A stretch of 64,000 nucleotides of DNA from Hyperoodon ampullatus. Taxonomy: Eukaryota; Chordata; Mammalia; Artiodactyla; Ziphiidae. The stretch covers positions 153,398,353 to 153,462,352 of the forward strand of contig OX457058.1 of the NCBI GenBank assembly GCA_949752795.1, in the 5' to 3' direction. The stretch's first letter is position 1. The number at the start of each line of letters is the position of its first letter. The notes below the pieces were generated by a model. The model saw nothing but the letters and a program-made list of their open reading frames with translations. It made no database searches and was not told the DNA's origin. Below, in pieces: positions 1 to 12,430 of this stretch. The translations under genes were made by a program, and so were the position numbers.

Positions 1-319
1 CTGAGCCCCAGCTGGAGAACAAGAAGTGAATAGAGAGGGATGTATATGGAGTGTCCTCTTTCTGGTTTAAGGCGGCTGAAAGAAGGAGCTAGAGTAGCTG
101 AAACAGGCTACATAAAACATAGTACACTTCCTATTACCCAGAAGGGTTTAAGTAGTCCGGGAGAGACCTAGAGTGGACAAGTCCTATGAGTCTGTGAGTT
201 AGAAAGTCAAGACACAGACAGATGTGCTGGGGAGAGTTAGGGTTAGGGTGCAGGTAGTGAGTGTGTGATGGTGCCTGGCTTGGCTAACAGGCTCTGTCTA
301 GGTAGAGGGCTCAGAGAAT

Positions 320-575
320 GATGACGATAATCACCAACATTTGTTGAGTGTTGCTACATGTCACGCACGGCTCTAAGACTATGTGTGCATTAACTCATGT
401 ATGTAATCTCCATACTAATCCTACAAAGCAGGAGCTATTATTACCCCCTCCCCGCATTATACAGATGAGGACACTGAGGCTTAGGGAAATTAAATATCTT
501 GACCGAGGTATCCAACCAGTAAGTGGTAGAACCAAGATTCAAACACAGGCAGCCTGATATCAGAGCCACACCCCT
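320..575 (-). repeat. MIR SINE, reverse orientation
   Basis: The plus strand reads as the reverse complement of MIR: a 'gctctaagac...taactcatgt' block, then 'cagatgaggacactgaggct', then 'accaagattcaaacacaggc'. This is the ancient tRNA-derived SINE shared by all mammals. Divergence is high, so the boundaries are approximate. Confidence 0.8.
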
Positions 576-1848
576 AATTGTTAGAGACAAAGAGGGACCA
601 AAGAGGGACCAGTCGGGCCCATCAAGGTAGTTGCCCACACAGTCACTGAGATACAAAACGGCTGTGTATTCCCAGCGTGCCCCCTGTCCTGAGCCATGGT
701 GCTGGGCGCGTTCCCTGCCTGGCCTGCTTGGGGAGGCCAGGCTCTGCACACAGGGGAGCCACAGACTGTGTGGAACAATAGCACAGGGGTGTGAAGACCT
801 GGGCCCACACCCCTGGAGAGGGCTCCAGCCGGCTCTGGGCCCAGAAGGCAGCCTGAGAACCAGTGCACAGTAGGCTCTTAGATGTTTGCTGAACTAATAC
901 AAGACTGTATATGGGACTCAGTTTCCTCACAGTCCACACCGCCAACTGCTCCATTTGGAGTCCATTTACTGCCTTGTTTGGGGCCAAGAACCCTCAAGAG
1001 ACTCAGGATCTGTGCAGAAGTAAAGGTCTGTGTATGACTCCCCTGTGCGAGGGGTGGGCAGCATCTGCCAGAGCGGGAACTGAAGGTTCCAGAGAAGAAC
1101 TAACCTCAGAATTGGCAGCGGTGGGGACGGTGGGTGGGGAACCCATAGGTTTTATTACGAAATTATCTTTTTGATGTCTCAAGGAGGATGGAAATCATTC
1201 TCAGTGCAAACTTCTCATTGAGTTCTGCAGCTGTGAAAATAAGAACTCCTTCAAGTGCCCATGGCTTCAAAGAAATCCAGGTGGAGCTGATCAAAATCAG
1301 ACAGGGAAGCTGAGAGATTCATTTCCCCAGCCTCTCCTCTCTGTAGCCATGTCGGGCTCTAGGCGGAGTTGAGTCAGAATTCCCACAGTGCTGCTGTCAG
1401 CTGGTGCACATGGGTTCTCCCAGGTTTTTGCCTTCGTGCTCAGTCAGGGAGATAGGAGGGAAATGCCAGTACCCTTGGAGCTGAGGCAGGACCTCCAGCC
1501 CCCTATCTGCCAACTCAGCCACCAGGTTATGCCCCTCAGATGGGGACCTGCACCCTCGGATGCCTACAGAGCCCAGCAGGTTATGTAAGTGAGCAAAGCG
1601 AGCCAGTGTATCACGTTGAATTGGGACTGCCAGCCGCACTCCTGGGGGACCCTGGGGAATGGCGGGCCCTGTGGTGACGTGAAGAATGCATGCCCTGCCT
1701 CAAGAGGTGGCCCTACTCATCTCTGACGGATTGTTACCAGGAAATCTTCCCATTTGTCAAGAAAAGCCAGAAGTCTAGGTTTTATGTGAAATCTCCTGAC
1801 TTTAAAACAAAAACTGTTGACCACTAGTTAAATTAAAACAATATTGGT

Positions 1849-1976
1849 GGGAGACGCAAGAGGGAAGGGATATGGGAACAGATGTCTATGTATAACTGAT
1901 TCACTTTGTTATAAAGCAGAAACTAATACACCATTGTGAAGCAATTATACTCCAATAAAGTTGTAAAAAAATATAT
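1849..1976 (+). mobile_element. 5'-truncated L1, 3' tail only
   Basis: It contains the cetartiodactyl L1 3' end ('gattcactttgttataaagc' ... 'tatactccaataaag') followed by an A/TA-rich tail. The 8-bp sequence ATATTGGT occurs at 1841-1848 and again at 1977-1984, consistent with a target-site duplication. It is the only recognisably young retroelement in the first 22 kb and runs antisense to TGFB3. Confidence 0.8.
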
Positions 1977-2539
1977 ATATTGGTAGGCCAACCAGTTTGT
2001 GATCTCTGCCTTAGAGCTTCAACCCCTAATTTCCTAAAACACTGAGGACAAGGAAGGGCCCACCTGCCCAAGGGACTCTGGGTATCAGTACGTGGATGGA
2101 TGGACTGTGGCTCCCCAGCAGCTGATGAGAATAGAAAATTCTTCACAAGAGGGATACAAGGAACAGACAGGACCACCTTAGATACCCTCAACCCACTGAG
2201 CACCGGACCAGGCAGTACCACCAAGCCAAGAAGGGAAGAAATAGCAGAGCGTGATGCCATGAGGCACCATCACTGTCCATCAGGAGACTCAAGCTCTAAT
2301 CCAGGCTGGAGGACCCTGGTCCAGCCTCTTAACTTCTCTGGGCCTCCATTTTCTCATCTGACCTAATAAAAGCTTACTCTCCCATAAGGGGCCGAAACCT
2401 TGGAAGTTCTCTTAACTACAATGGATCCTTAAAATAGCTCTGTGAGGCATGAAGGGAAGACACCATTACCTATTTTCCAGGTGAGGAAGCAGAGCGAGTG
2501 GGTGAGAGATTTGGGACATGTGAAGTTTGATACACCTAC

Positions 2540-3425
2540 TGGACAGCTCTACCTGGATGACTTCCAGGCCTTTCAAACTTAATTGGCCAAAATGGAGCCT
2601 GCCCGCAAACCTGCTCTTCTCCCAGCCTCCCTATTTCAATAAGTGTTACCACGTGGGTGTTCAGCCCAAAATCTTCAGTCATCTAGACTCCTCTGGTGTC
2701 CTCTCACCCCATATCTAATCACCAGTCAGTCCTATTGGCTCTACCTCCAAAATACAGAACAAATCGGTATCATCTCCATACACACGGCTACCGCCCTGGA
2801 CGAAGCCCATGTTGCTCTCACGTGAGCTGCTACAACGGCCCCTAACTTCTTGCCTTGACCTCATGACAACCAGAGAGTCTTTGAAAGACGTAAACCAAAT
2901 CGCCTCACCCCCACTTCCCCAGCCCTGCTGTAACCCGCCCTGGATGTCTCATCACACTTGGAATAAGTCCTGACACCTGACCGTGGCCTTACAGGTCCTA
3001 CATCGTATGGCTCCAGCTCCTCTCCGACCCCCCAGCTCACTCTGCCGCAGCCACACCTGGTTTTGCTCCTGCTGCTTCTCACTGGTTTTGCTTAGCACGT
3101 CCTTTATCCTGACCTTCACAGACTGCCTCTTTCTTGTCCCTCAGATCTCAGTGCACAAATTCCTTCTTCACAGAGACTCCCTGAGCATCTGATGTTGGAC
3201 CCCACCCAGTCATTCTCGCTTTGTCCTCTTTCTGTTTTTCCTGGTACTTATCACTATAATATATATAAAAGTCTTATTCATCAATATGTTTATTTGTTTA
3301 CTATGTGTCTCTCCCGCCAAAAGCCCTGTGAGATCTGGGACCTCACCTGTCTGGTTCACTGCTGGATCCCCGGGGCCTGGCTCAGAGTGAGGACTTAGTC
3401 ACTATCAGTTGAGCGAACGAATAAA
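2540..3425 (+). repeat. L2 LINE fragment (3' end)
   Basis: It follows the known L2 3' layout: a leucine/proline-rich ORF2 tail, a pyrimidine-rich segment, 'ttgtttactatgtgtctctc', then 'ctgctggatccccggggcct' ending near 'gagcgaacgaataaa'. At about 890 bp it is one of the longer L2 relics here. It lies antisense to TGFB3 in intron 3. Confidence 0.7.
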
Positions 3426-3509
3426 GGACACACAACAAGGCAATGGCCAAGCTAGGCTTTGAACCCAGATCTGTGTCTCCCCCAGTTCTGTCCTCTTCCC
3501 TCTGTGTCA

Positions 3510-3695
<186 letters not shown>

Positions 3696-3986
3696 CTACA
3701 GGACAGAGGAAGGAATAAGTCCCGAGGCCAGGACGGGGCACCCGCGTGTCATGAGGCAGGAGGACGGAGAGGGGCTGCAAGAGCAAACTAAGCTTCTTAA
3801 ATGTTCCTTTGAGTTCCTCGGTTAAGTCTTAATCCTCTTAACGACAGACACAGATACAGAAACTAAGGCTCAGAGAAGGTAGGATTCACACCCAGGTCTG
3901 CTGAACTCTGAGCAGCGTGGAGGCCCGATCTGGCCAAGGAACCAGCTTTCCCGCCTGAGTGCTGTCTGTCCTGGGAGGGGGCTCAC
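3696..3986 (-). other. TGFB3: TGFB3 intron 2
   Basis: A short 291-bp intron with a GT donor at 3986-3985 and an AG acceptor at 3697-3696 on the minus strand. It contains a small MIR-like relic near 3840-3900 ('aaactaaggctcagagaagg', then 'tcacacccaggtctg'). Nothing else is recognised. Confidence 0.9.
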
Positions 3987-4150
3987 CTGGAAGAGCTCAA
4001 TCCTCTGCTCGCTGCGCTTGGAGCTGGGGTTGGGCATCCGCAAGACCCGGAATTCCGCTCGGAACAGGTTGGTTTCATTTTTCTCCACTGAGGACACGTT
4101 GAAGCGGAAAATCTTGGAGGTGATCCCTTTGGGACAGACGGCCAGGTCAT
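3987..4150 (-). CDS. TGFB3: TGFB3 exon 2 (latency-associated peptide, internal)
   Basis: This 164-bp exon completes codon 118 (Asn) and encodes residues 119-172 of the propeptide. Reading leftward from 4150 it gives [20 protein letters not shown] and later [17 protein letters not shown] and IELFQ. Two N-glycosylation sequons are visible, NVS at 135-137 and NET at 142-144. C123 is also visible. The acceptor is CTCCTAG (4157-4151) and the donor GTGAGC begins at 3986. Phase is 1 in and 0 out. The frame is intact, and the residues agree with artiodactyl TGFB3. Confidence 0.98.
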
Positions 4151-4499
4151 CTAGGAGGCAGAGCGGGGGTGGGGGAGGCACAGCATGAGCGAGACCCACA
4201 GGGACAGTGTGCTGCCAGCGGACACTCACCAAGGGGCCAGGGTTCCACCTGTGACCTCTCTAGAAGCTTGAGGCCTCAGACCTAAAGGTGGAAACCCAAG
4301 GAAGATCCGGGGTGGCCCTGGAATCACACACAGGCCTGATGGAGAAGCAGGATATGGAGCCCCAGGACGGTGGCACTAACAACTGGCCCCTCCAACCCCT
4401 CACCTCGCCATCCCCACTCTGGCAGGCTCTCCAACCTGCTTTCCTACTCTTTTAGAAAATACAGATTCTCCAGTGATATCAGCAATTTCCTCTAGCAGT

Positions 4500-5060
4500 T
4501 TAATCATTGTTAGCTAGTTGATTCATTCATGCGTTTGTTCATTCAGGCATTCATTCATTCATCAGACATGCATTGAACAAATACTATGTGCCAAGCACAG
4601 GCTAACACTGGGAAGCAAAAAGGAAGAGACAGGGCCCCCGCCTTCAAGGAGATTAATATCCAGGGGAGGCTGTTAGTACATGGACCAGACAACAGGACCA
4701 GAGGGAAAGTGCTGAGGGCCTTTGGAGAAGCCTAGGAGTTGCTGCAAACAGGTCAGAGGAGGGAGAGGGTTGAGAGCACTTCGTGGAAGTGGTGATTATT
4801 TAATCTGGGTGATTATTTGATCTGGGTCCTGCAGGAGGAAAGGGTCTAAGGATGCAGAGGAAAGAATTTTACATGAAAGCACTGCTGAAAGCACAGGCAG
4901 GGAGGGGGGCAAACGCACGTGAGTAAGAGGGACCTGAAGCAGCCAGGCTGGAGCCCGTGAGACAAGGTCAAGACAGTAGACTGGGGTCCACCTGCGGGGA
5001 GGCTGAAACGTCAGACCGAGGGGTTGGATTTTATATCATTAACAGTAGGGGGTCATAGAA
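4500..5060 (-). repeat. L2 LINE 3' end, reverse orientation
   Basis: It starts with 'attcattcattcatcagaca' and 'tactatgtgccaagcacagg', the reverse complement of the L2 3' end. It continues through 'ggggcaaacgcacgtgag' and 'ggttggattttatatcat', which follow the L2 antisense order. It is degraded, so the ends are approximate. Confidence 0.65.
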
Positions 5061-6489
5061 AGTGACACTCTGGATCTAATGAGACAGCACTGGTGTGACA
5101 AGGAGCCCACATCTGGAGCCTGGCAGACCCCCCAGATGTTTCTTCAGACTGAGCCGGTCTATCACCATTGGCTCCTGTCTCTCTAAGGGTTACTTTCCCT
5201 GACAGCACACACTATGCCAGCCTCTGTCACCCTGCTGGCCTCTGAACCTCCGTCTACAAGACAGAAGGCCGCACATGCTCTTTCCCACCCCCTCGGCCAG
5301 ATAAAGGAGACAGGAAGATCCTGTCATTTCTTTACAACCTCAAGGTCTGAGCAGCATTAACACCCAGAGAAAAACTTTCTACACAAATGGTAACAATAGC
5401 CAGAACTTGAAATTCAAGCCCAGAGACCCAGATTCCACACATAATGAACATGGCTGGAACAAGCCCATAATCACCCCAGGGGTGGTCTAGGAAGTCATGG
5501 ACAGGGCGGGAGGATCAGAGGCCTGGACACAAGCACATGCGCTACTGAGCTGTAGGAAAGGATGAGTGAGTGTTTCTGGAAATTGCCATCTGGTGGGTCT
5601 GACACTGGTTATTAGAAAATTAATGGAACAGATGTTGGGAAAACAAATGTGTGAACACTAGCTAATGAAGCCCTGATTAATAACTGGCTTTGAAAGAACG
5701 AATACTGCCAACTATTCCCTAAACCATTTCGGATAAAACCAGAAAGAGGGATCATGATGGCAGTTTAATTTTTGAGTTTGCAAGTCTGTAACCCTCTGGA
5801 CATGGGTAAGCTCTTTGGAAGGGAAACCTTCTCAAGTACTGACATACTTGGGTCTCAGAGGAGCTGTCATCAATATGGCTTCAGTTAGACTAGTACCTCC
5901 AGTAACTGTTGAAAGAGGGAATAAAAGATATGTCAGTGCAGTGTGTGTGTTGCTATAAAAAGGAAAAGGGGAACAGAAAATGGCCCATGCCAGCGAGGAG
6001 AGTCAGACTGGGGGCAAGACAGTGAGGAGCCAGGGGACGGGGGGTGATGAGGCAAGAGGGTCTTCAGGACACCCTCGTCACCCTTCCTCCTGTTTCTTCC
6101 AGCCCATCAATCAGATATCTGTTCCCCAAGCTAGACTCCTCTTGGTGGGAATTTCAAGGAGATTTCAAGGGGATGGGAAAGGTCATATTTTATCCCTGGG
6201 ATCTACAGATTTCTAACAGACTCAGAAGGGACATTAGGGGTCATCTAATGCAACCCACTTCAGACAAATTCATGCCCATAGGGGTCTTGGCCAGGGTCAC
6301 ACATGAATTAGTTGACACAAGCAAACTGACACTAGCAAGCAAAGCTCAGACACAATCATTAGTGATTTTAAAGAACTGTATAGGAGAGAAAATAAAATGT
6401 AAACATAATCTTCTTGACAATTAAATCCACTGAATACTAACGACACTTTAAATAATTTGTGGAATGAGCCAGAGTATAAATAAATAAAC

Positions 6490-6700
6490 AAAATGTAATA
6501 ACACTATCTTACATTTCATAGAACTTCTATTAACTCATCTGACCCTCTAACAATCCTTGAGGAGAATGAGAATAAGTAAAATTTATCATTTTACAAATGA
6601 GAAGAGTAAGTATCAGGAAAGTTAAATCACTCTTCCGAGATCACTCACATAGCAGGTGGCAGAGGTGGGATTTGAACCCAGGTCTTCTGACCTCATTTAC
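6490..6700 (-). repeat. MIR SINE, reverse orientation
   Basis: Contains 'ttaactcatctgaccctcta', 'atttatcattttacaaatga' and 'gggatttgaacccaggtctt', the typical reverse-complement MIR order. Confidence 0.75.
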
Positions 6701-7189
6701 TGAAGCAAAGACTCTGGAAGTTGGAGGACACCTCAGAGTTCATTTAGTGGAGGGATGATTTCACCAACAAACTGTAGCAGGATTCCATGAAATGGGGCTA
6801 GAGTGCCAACTTATGCTTCAGTCAAAAACCACTTCCCAGTTTTGTGATTAAGCCATGCTTCGCAGAACACTAGTGTTATTGAGAGCTGGCCTAGGAGGTC
6901 CACCTTTACAAATTAAATTATGACCAACTTTTTCTATTGCACACAAAGTAGATATATTAATGGGTGCCATTTTCTCCTTTTTACTATAGGGAGAGAAAAA
7001 TAAGCAAAGAATATTCATGGCTATTCAGGATATTCATGGAAAAATCTGGAAACAGCTGACCATGTTTAGACCGGGCATTTTTTAATGCTTTCAGACACCT
7101 GGGCTCCTAGATGTACTTCTGCTTGTGTTCATCATTTCTGCTAGTAAAATTACTTCTGGTTCCAATGATGGCACTACATATATCAGTGT

Positions 7190-7375
7190 GGCAGTGCTCC
7201 TCTACCCTAGCTGTTCCTTAGAATCACCTGGAGAGCTTTAAAAACAGATGATGCCTGGACCTACTCCCCAGAGATTCTGACTACCTCACTGGAGTATGGG
7301 TGGGTCCAGAGCTTTTTTTTTTTTTTTTTAAGATCTCCAGATGATTCTAATATGTAGCCAGGATTGAGAACCACA
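7190..7375. repeat. MER5A-type hAT (Charlie) MITE
   Basis: Contains 'ttagaatcacctggagagct', 'cccagagattctga' and, after a T-run at 7313-7329, 'gatgattctaatatgtagcc' ending 'aggattgagaaccac'. This is the near-palindromic layout of MER5A, a non-autonomous hAT DNA transposon. The T-run appears to be local slippage. Confidence 0.8.
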
Positions 7376-7904
7376 GTTTATAGTGTTCTGCAAAGGGTAC
7401 CATGGCATCCAGATGTTCTGATAAACCACAGCTTTAAGGATTCAGCCTTTAAATAGGTTAACCTTTAAATGTTAACCCGTTAAAATATTGTCTGGCCAAT
7501 GCATTGTTTTGTAAAATTTTGAATTAGAAGCCCATAAACATTTTAAGCCCAGGTTAAAAGTTGGGAAATTTCACAGAAAGATTTTCTGCTCTTCTGGGAG
7601 GCAGTTAAGATCTAGTCATGCTGGACCCATATTCCCCAATGCAAAAATTGGCAGGAGCTGAGCGGTGGGTACCCTCTTTTAATGGGACATGGGCAGTTCC
7701 AAGTCCCCCCGCCACCAGTCTCCCCATACACCCTATTCTCTCCATGACTCTGAAGCCAAGTGTCCTGTGCAGTTTGTCATGGTCCCTGTGCTGCAGCCTT
7801 TCCTCTAGATCATTTGCATCAGCGGCCTGGGCTCTGTGGGCTCTTGTGTTTGCAGGCCTTCTAAGGAAAGGTTTTGCCCTTGTTCACTGAGTCTTAAGCG
7901 TCAG

Positions 7905-8065
7905 TGAACTTAAAAATCAATACGGAGCTTGTTAAAAATACAGATACTTCATGACGACACCCCCAGAGATTCTGATTCTGTAAGGGTAGGCTAGGACCTG
8001 GGAATGCACATTTTTCACATTGACCTAGCCTCTAGTCCACACTTGGAGCAACACTGACCTAGCGT
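7905..8065. repeat. MER5-type hAT MITE
   Basis: 'ggagcttgttaaaaatacag', 'cccccagagattctgattct' and 'ctgggaatgcacatttttca' follow the MER5 order. It is a separate insertion from the copy at 7190-7375. Confidence 0.7.
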
Positions 8066-8999
8066 GCAGAGAGTATTGGCACTTAGATCAAATAAATTCT
8101 TTCAATAAGAAACATCTTTTAATTTTCAGAATGAACAAGATCTAAACGTAGCATCCAGAAAAGAAACGCTAAAGTATCGTTTTCTCTTTGCTCGTGAACT
8201 CTGGGTTCTCTGGTTGTCTTAGCGTCAGACCTCGGATGAAAACAAGAGTCTCCTGCCAGACACAGATAATTACAAGCCAGAAGTTAAGACAGCACCTACA
8301 CTGGTAATATCTTGATAACAAGGATGACAAAAGAACTGAAAAAGCTGTGTGCTTCCCCACCACGTGGGTCAGAGAAAGCCTCTAACCCACTTCCCATAGC
8401 AAAATCCTGGAGAATCATATAGGAATAAGATATATATGAGTCTTGCCTTCACTCCCCAGCAGAGACCTGTTGAATCATCCCAGATGTATACACAGAATTG
8501 TTCCAGCTGGAAGGGAGCTTAGAGATTATCTCTAACTTTACAGATGAGGAAACTGAGGGTCAGAGATGTGACTAGCTCCATTCCACATGGTGTAGTTGCT
8601 TAACCTGCTTGAGATTCTTAAGCAGATAATGAAAACACTTTTGTTGAATTTGGGAGAATGTAGCAGTATGAATCTCCAGGCCGTAAAAATAGGCAGAGCT
8701 AAGAAAGAGCACACCCAGGGATCCCTAAGCAATCTGCCACCAGGGTTACTAACATACAATAATAGCTCCTATGCCCACCTGCTTGGTCCAACATGTGATT
8801 CATTCATATCATAAACCAAAGTTCTCTTGGAGCCCAAAGGTTAAAGGTGGGACATACAGTGCGTATTTTATGCTTTGCATTATCGTTTAACAGCATGCAT
8901 TCTGTAGGGAGAATGTCTAGGTTACAGCCCTGGTTCTTTTGGGGCAAATCACTTAATTGATGCATGTTGCAGTCTCCTTATCTGGAAAGTAGGGAAATC

Positions 9000-10450
9000 A
9001 GGGTACCCATCTGACAGGGCAGAGCCAGAGAACGGGTCTTATCCTCTTTGCTCTCACCTTGATGCCCTTTCTCCTACGCCACTGGAAGTTAGTCCTTCTT
9101 GCACTTTGCACTCCAGGCACCCTTGTCTCCTTGCCCCAGCTCCTGCTGTCACTTCCCTCTGAGAGCCTGTCCACTGGGTACCGGAAGGGGCTGGGAGTGA
9201 TGAAATGTGGAAGGGAATGTGATCTCATCACCTCGGCAGCAGGAGCTCTGGCACTCAGGTCCTACCAGTGCCCCACCCACAGACCCCGGCCCACCCTCAG
9301 GAGTTCTAGACACTAGGCTTCCCTCGCCCCAACCTTGGACGGTGGCTCTCTGCTCCCTCTCAGCATCTGTTAAACGTTGGCATCTGCCCACTGCCTCTTT
9401 ATAATTAGTGTGCCTTGTGCGTCTGTCTCTCTGGGGCTGGCTCAACACCTGACCAGCCGGAGGGCAGGCCAGGCCTGCGTCTGCTCAGCCTCTGTGTCAC
9501 CTCCAACAGCTGCAGAGTCTGGGCCTGCTTCCTGTTTGCACCTGCAAGGCTCACTGGCATCACCCGTGTCCCATGGGGCCCCGGACCCTTCATGATATCT
9601 CAAGTCGCATCCTGCCCACCGTGCCAGGTTTCTTCCTGCCTGATCGTGGCTCTGTGGCTCCAGGGCCACCCTCACCTACTGCAGTTTCAAGGAAGGTCCT
9701 GGTGCTGCAGCCTGGAGCTGCCCAGCATCTGTGCAGCCCTGTCCTGGGTGTCCCCAGGGCTGTCCACTAATTGTACTCTGAGTCTCCGCACACATGTCCA
9801 CTGGCACCTGGGTGCCCTTGCATCTCTCTGGCTCGTTTGTTCTCAGCTTGGGATTCCAGGCGGGGCGGGCCCCGGTGACATAGATCCCTCTTCCCGGGAC
9901 TCCTCCTCCTGGCCCGGATCCTTAAGACCCGAGTCCGTTCCTCTTGCCCTGGACTCTCCTCACACCTCTCCCGCAGGTGTCAGCTTTCCACCCTTCTCCG
10001 ATGTTTGGCCACCATGTCCTGCTTTTGTGGGTGCCCAGGGGGTTGGGGGTTCAGCCATTCAGCTGCTGGTGCCTCTGGGAACCATAGGCCCCTGAGGACC
10101 CTGAGTCAGCCTCACCTAGAGAACCCTGGGCAGGGAGCACTAGCTGTGCTTCACTCTCCGGCCACCAACCCACACGGGAGCCACCTCCTAAGGCAGCCAC
10201 AGGAAGCCGGAGTGGGACCCCCTCACCAGCAACCACAGGCTCCTGGGCCTGGCATGGGCCAGCTCCCGGTGAGGCCTCTGGCCCCTTCTGCCAGAGCTGG
10301 TCCATCCATCGGCTGCCCACTCCTCCTTCTCTCTAGCCAGGTTCCTTTCAGCCCCTGCGGTACCCCCGCCGACCACCCTCACCTTGCCTGTTCCATCCCA
10401 TTCTCCCACCCCCCACTCTGGGCACTGCCCACCTCTCAGGTGAGCCAAGG
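9000..10450. other. GC-rich unique stretch in TGFB3 intron 1
   Basis: A C-rich, stop-poor stretch. One plus-strand frame stays open from 9415 to 10092 (226 codons) but begins at a TTG. Several other frames on both strands are open for 65-150 codons here, so lack of stops is a base-composition effect. I recognise no domain, and there is no good start context or splice pattern. I do not call a gene. Confidence 0.5.
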
Positions 10451-11565
10451 CTGAGGTAGCCTGGGCGTCGAGGACACCTGCTGGTAGGAAAAGCAAACAG
10501 AGCTATTCCCAGAGTCCCTGGCCTGTGAGTGGCTCACATTCCTCCTTCCTGGGCTGTCAGTTTCTCAGCATCTGCCAAATCTCTCTCTGTTGTATTGAGG
10601 TTTTTTAAATCCCCGTTCAGTAAACACACATGACTTCCACACGTGTACAAACACACACAGACGTCTCACCCAGAAGCCTCCCAGCTTCTCGGCACAGACA
10701 GGAGCTTCCTGGGAAGACACACTCCCAGACACACGTCCCCTCTGTATCCACAGCCACACCTCCCACCCACTCTTCCCCTGACACGCAGACACAAAAGGGC
10801 TGCCAGCCGTCATCTACACATCCAGAGCCACATCCCTGCTTTCCCCGTGTCCACGGGCCCGGAAGACGCCCATTTTGCACCCATGAATCTGTGTACCGTA
10901 CGAAACCAGACTACACATCGCTTTCAAGCACACAGCCACGTGAACAGAGGCGCATCCCCTTCCCTCACGCACACAGCTCACATGGGTCACAGGCATGGTG
11001 TGGGCTGAAGGGCCTAGACAGCGAGAAGCTGTCCCTTGCCTGGGCCTCAAAAAGCTGGACAGACAATAATTGGGGGCAGGTATACTCTTCTTCCCCGGAA
11101 CTGGAAAAACAGAACGTGAGACGTGTCACGATGAGGTGTGAAAAGCAGGGAGAAGACCGAGGTCTCCAGCCCGTGGAACCGCACGGCCTCTCTAATGAGA
11201 GAGCCAGCCCTGCCCCTTTATGGCACCCACATGCACCTATCTGACCACACGTGCCACAGCACGCGTGCTAACGGGACAGCGCAATGTCACTCCAAATTCA
11301 AGTCAGTCAACGATGTGATGTGAGTTCAGCAGGCTGCTCAACTCCAGGGCTCCCGGCCTCCCAGCAGCACTCGACTCTTACCAGAATGCCTCTGTCTCCC
11401 TCCCCACCCACCTATCCAGCCCCAGCTGCACATCGCACCTCCCCAGCTGGGTGCGGGTGAACCCGGGGCACCCTGCTGTGTGGCGACCGCTAGGCCCCCC
11501 TCTGGAGCTCCCCACTCCAGTTCAGACCCTCCAGAGCAGACACCCCAGCGGGAATTTGGACTTAC

Positions 11566-11917
11566 TGTGCTCCTCCAGCCCGTGGATCATGTCGAATTTA
11601 TAGATTTCTTTGGCATAGTACTCCGACTCGGTGTTTTCCTGAGTGCAGTCGTCTTCCCTCTCCCCGTGCACCTCTTCCAGCAGCTCTCGGGTGCTGTTGT
11701 AAAGGTCCAGGACCTGGGTGGGGATGTTGGCCAACACCGATGGATCGGGGGGACTGGTGAGCCTGAGTTTGCTCAAGATCTGTCCCCTAATGGCTTCCAC
11801 CCGCTTCCTCTTGATGTGGTCGAAGTCCAAGGTGGTGCAAGTGGACATGGAGAGACTGACCGTGGCAAAGTTCAGCAGGGCCAGGACCACCAGAGCCCTT
11901 TGCAAGTGCATCTTCAT
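11566..11917 (-). CDS. TGFB3: TGFB3 exon 1, coding part (signal peptide and start of the latency-associated peptide)
   Basis: Encodes residues 1-117 plus one base. TGF-beta-3 is a secreted dimeric cytokine made as a latent precursor that signals through type I/II serine-threonine kinase receptors. The start is the ATG at 11917-11915 ([11 protein letters not shown]...), as in other mammals. Residues 1-23 form a hydrophobic signal peptide. C27 is the conserved propeptide cysteine that links to LTBP-type partners. A sequon NST lies at 74-76, and the segment ending in [15 protein letters not shown] closes the exon. The donor GTAAG starts at 11565. The context of the first ATG is weak (C at -3, A at +4), while the second, M3, has A at -3. 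The frame remains open upstream to an in-frame ATG at 12052. The cytokine domain and its RGD and furin sites are in exons outside the window. Confidence 0.98.
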
Positions 11918-12075
11918 GCGTGAGCAGGGGAGAGAGGCCCGGGGGCTGCGAGGCCTGGTGAGGAGGAGACCCCAGCAGACGTGCAGAAGGAGGGAGGAAA
12001 ACCAGGCGGCCTCCCTAGATCCCGAAGACTGAGGCTTGGCAAGAAGGTGCATGAACTCACTGCACTGCAAGAGCT

Positions 12076-12156
12076 TCAGGACTTCCAGGAAGCGCTGGCA
12101 ACCCTGAGCACGAAGAAGCCGACTGTGTGCCTTGAAGCTCTGGGTTTCTTCTCCAT
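12076..12156 (-). promoter_or_regulatory. TGFB3 upstream ORF, 26 codons
   Basis: ATG at 12156-12154, stop at 12076-12078. It would encode a basic peptide beginning [10 protein letters not shown]. It is the last upstream ORF that terminates before the main start, and its stop lies 158 nt upstream of it, leaving room for reinitiation. Confidence 0.6.
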
Positions 12157-12334
12157 GTGTCTAAACAGGTTCTGCTGGGCTCTGACTCCCAGCAGGCCAG
12201 GTGGAGGGCTGGGAGGGGTGGCAAGGCAGCTGGGAGTGGGAAGGGAGCTGGAGTTTTTCCTTAGGTAAAAATAAATAGAGCAGATATCTGATATTGCCAA
12301 ACGGCCGCTTGGCGATGGGGAGAAAGTGGGTATT

Positions 12335-12358
12335 TTAAAGAAGGAGCAGAAAGACCAT
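12335..12358 (-). promoter_or_regulatory. TGFB3 upstream ORF with strong start context (7 codons)
   Basis: ATG at 12358-12356 in the context CAGCCATGG (G at -3 and G at +4), encoding MVFLLLL then TAA. This is a far better start context than the main TGFB3 ATG, so scanning ribosomes should often use it. Its role in translation control is inferred. Confidence 0.65.
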
Positions 12359-12430
12359 GGCTGGGTCCCCAAATCAAAATCCTTGCCTTGCCCTGAAGGA
12401 GAATAAGAAAAGAGGATGGAAAAGAAAAGA

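Larger units (their letters stand above)
4151..11565 (-). other. TGFB3: TGFB3 intron 1
   Basis: A 7.4-kb intron. Old repeats recognised: L2 (about 4500-5060), MIR (6490-6700), two MER5-type DNA transposon relics (7190-7375, 7905-8065) and MIR scraps near 8490-8580 and 8900-8990. A GC-rich stretch at about 9000-10450 has several long chance-open frames but no recognisable domain. About 10620-10990 is rich in CA and CCACAC words. About 5060-6480 and 11000-11560 look unique. There are no CHR SINEs and no young L1. Confidence 0.85.

Noticed and set aside
236..247. TTAGGGTTAGGG resembling telomere repeat
   Set aside because: Only two units; expected by chance and no longer array is present.
9415..10092. 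226-codon open frame on the plus strand within TGFB3 intron 1
   Set aside because: It starts at TTG and lies in GC-rich DNA where several other frames on both strands are also open. The sequence is low in charged residues and shows no domain or splice support.
11480..11923. 147-codon plus-strand frame opposite TGFB3 exon 1
   Set aside because: It is the antisense shadow of the TGFB3 coding exon, whose codons match a known protein.
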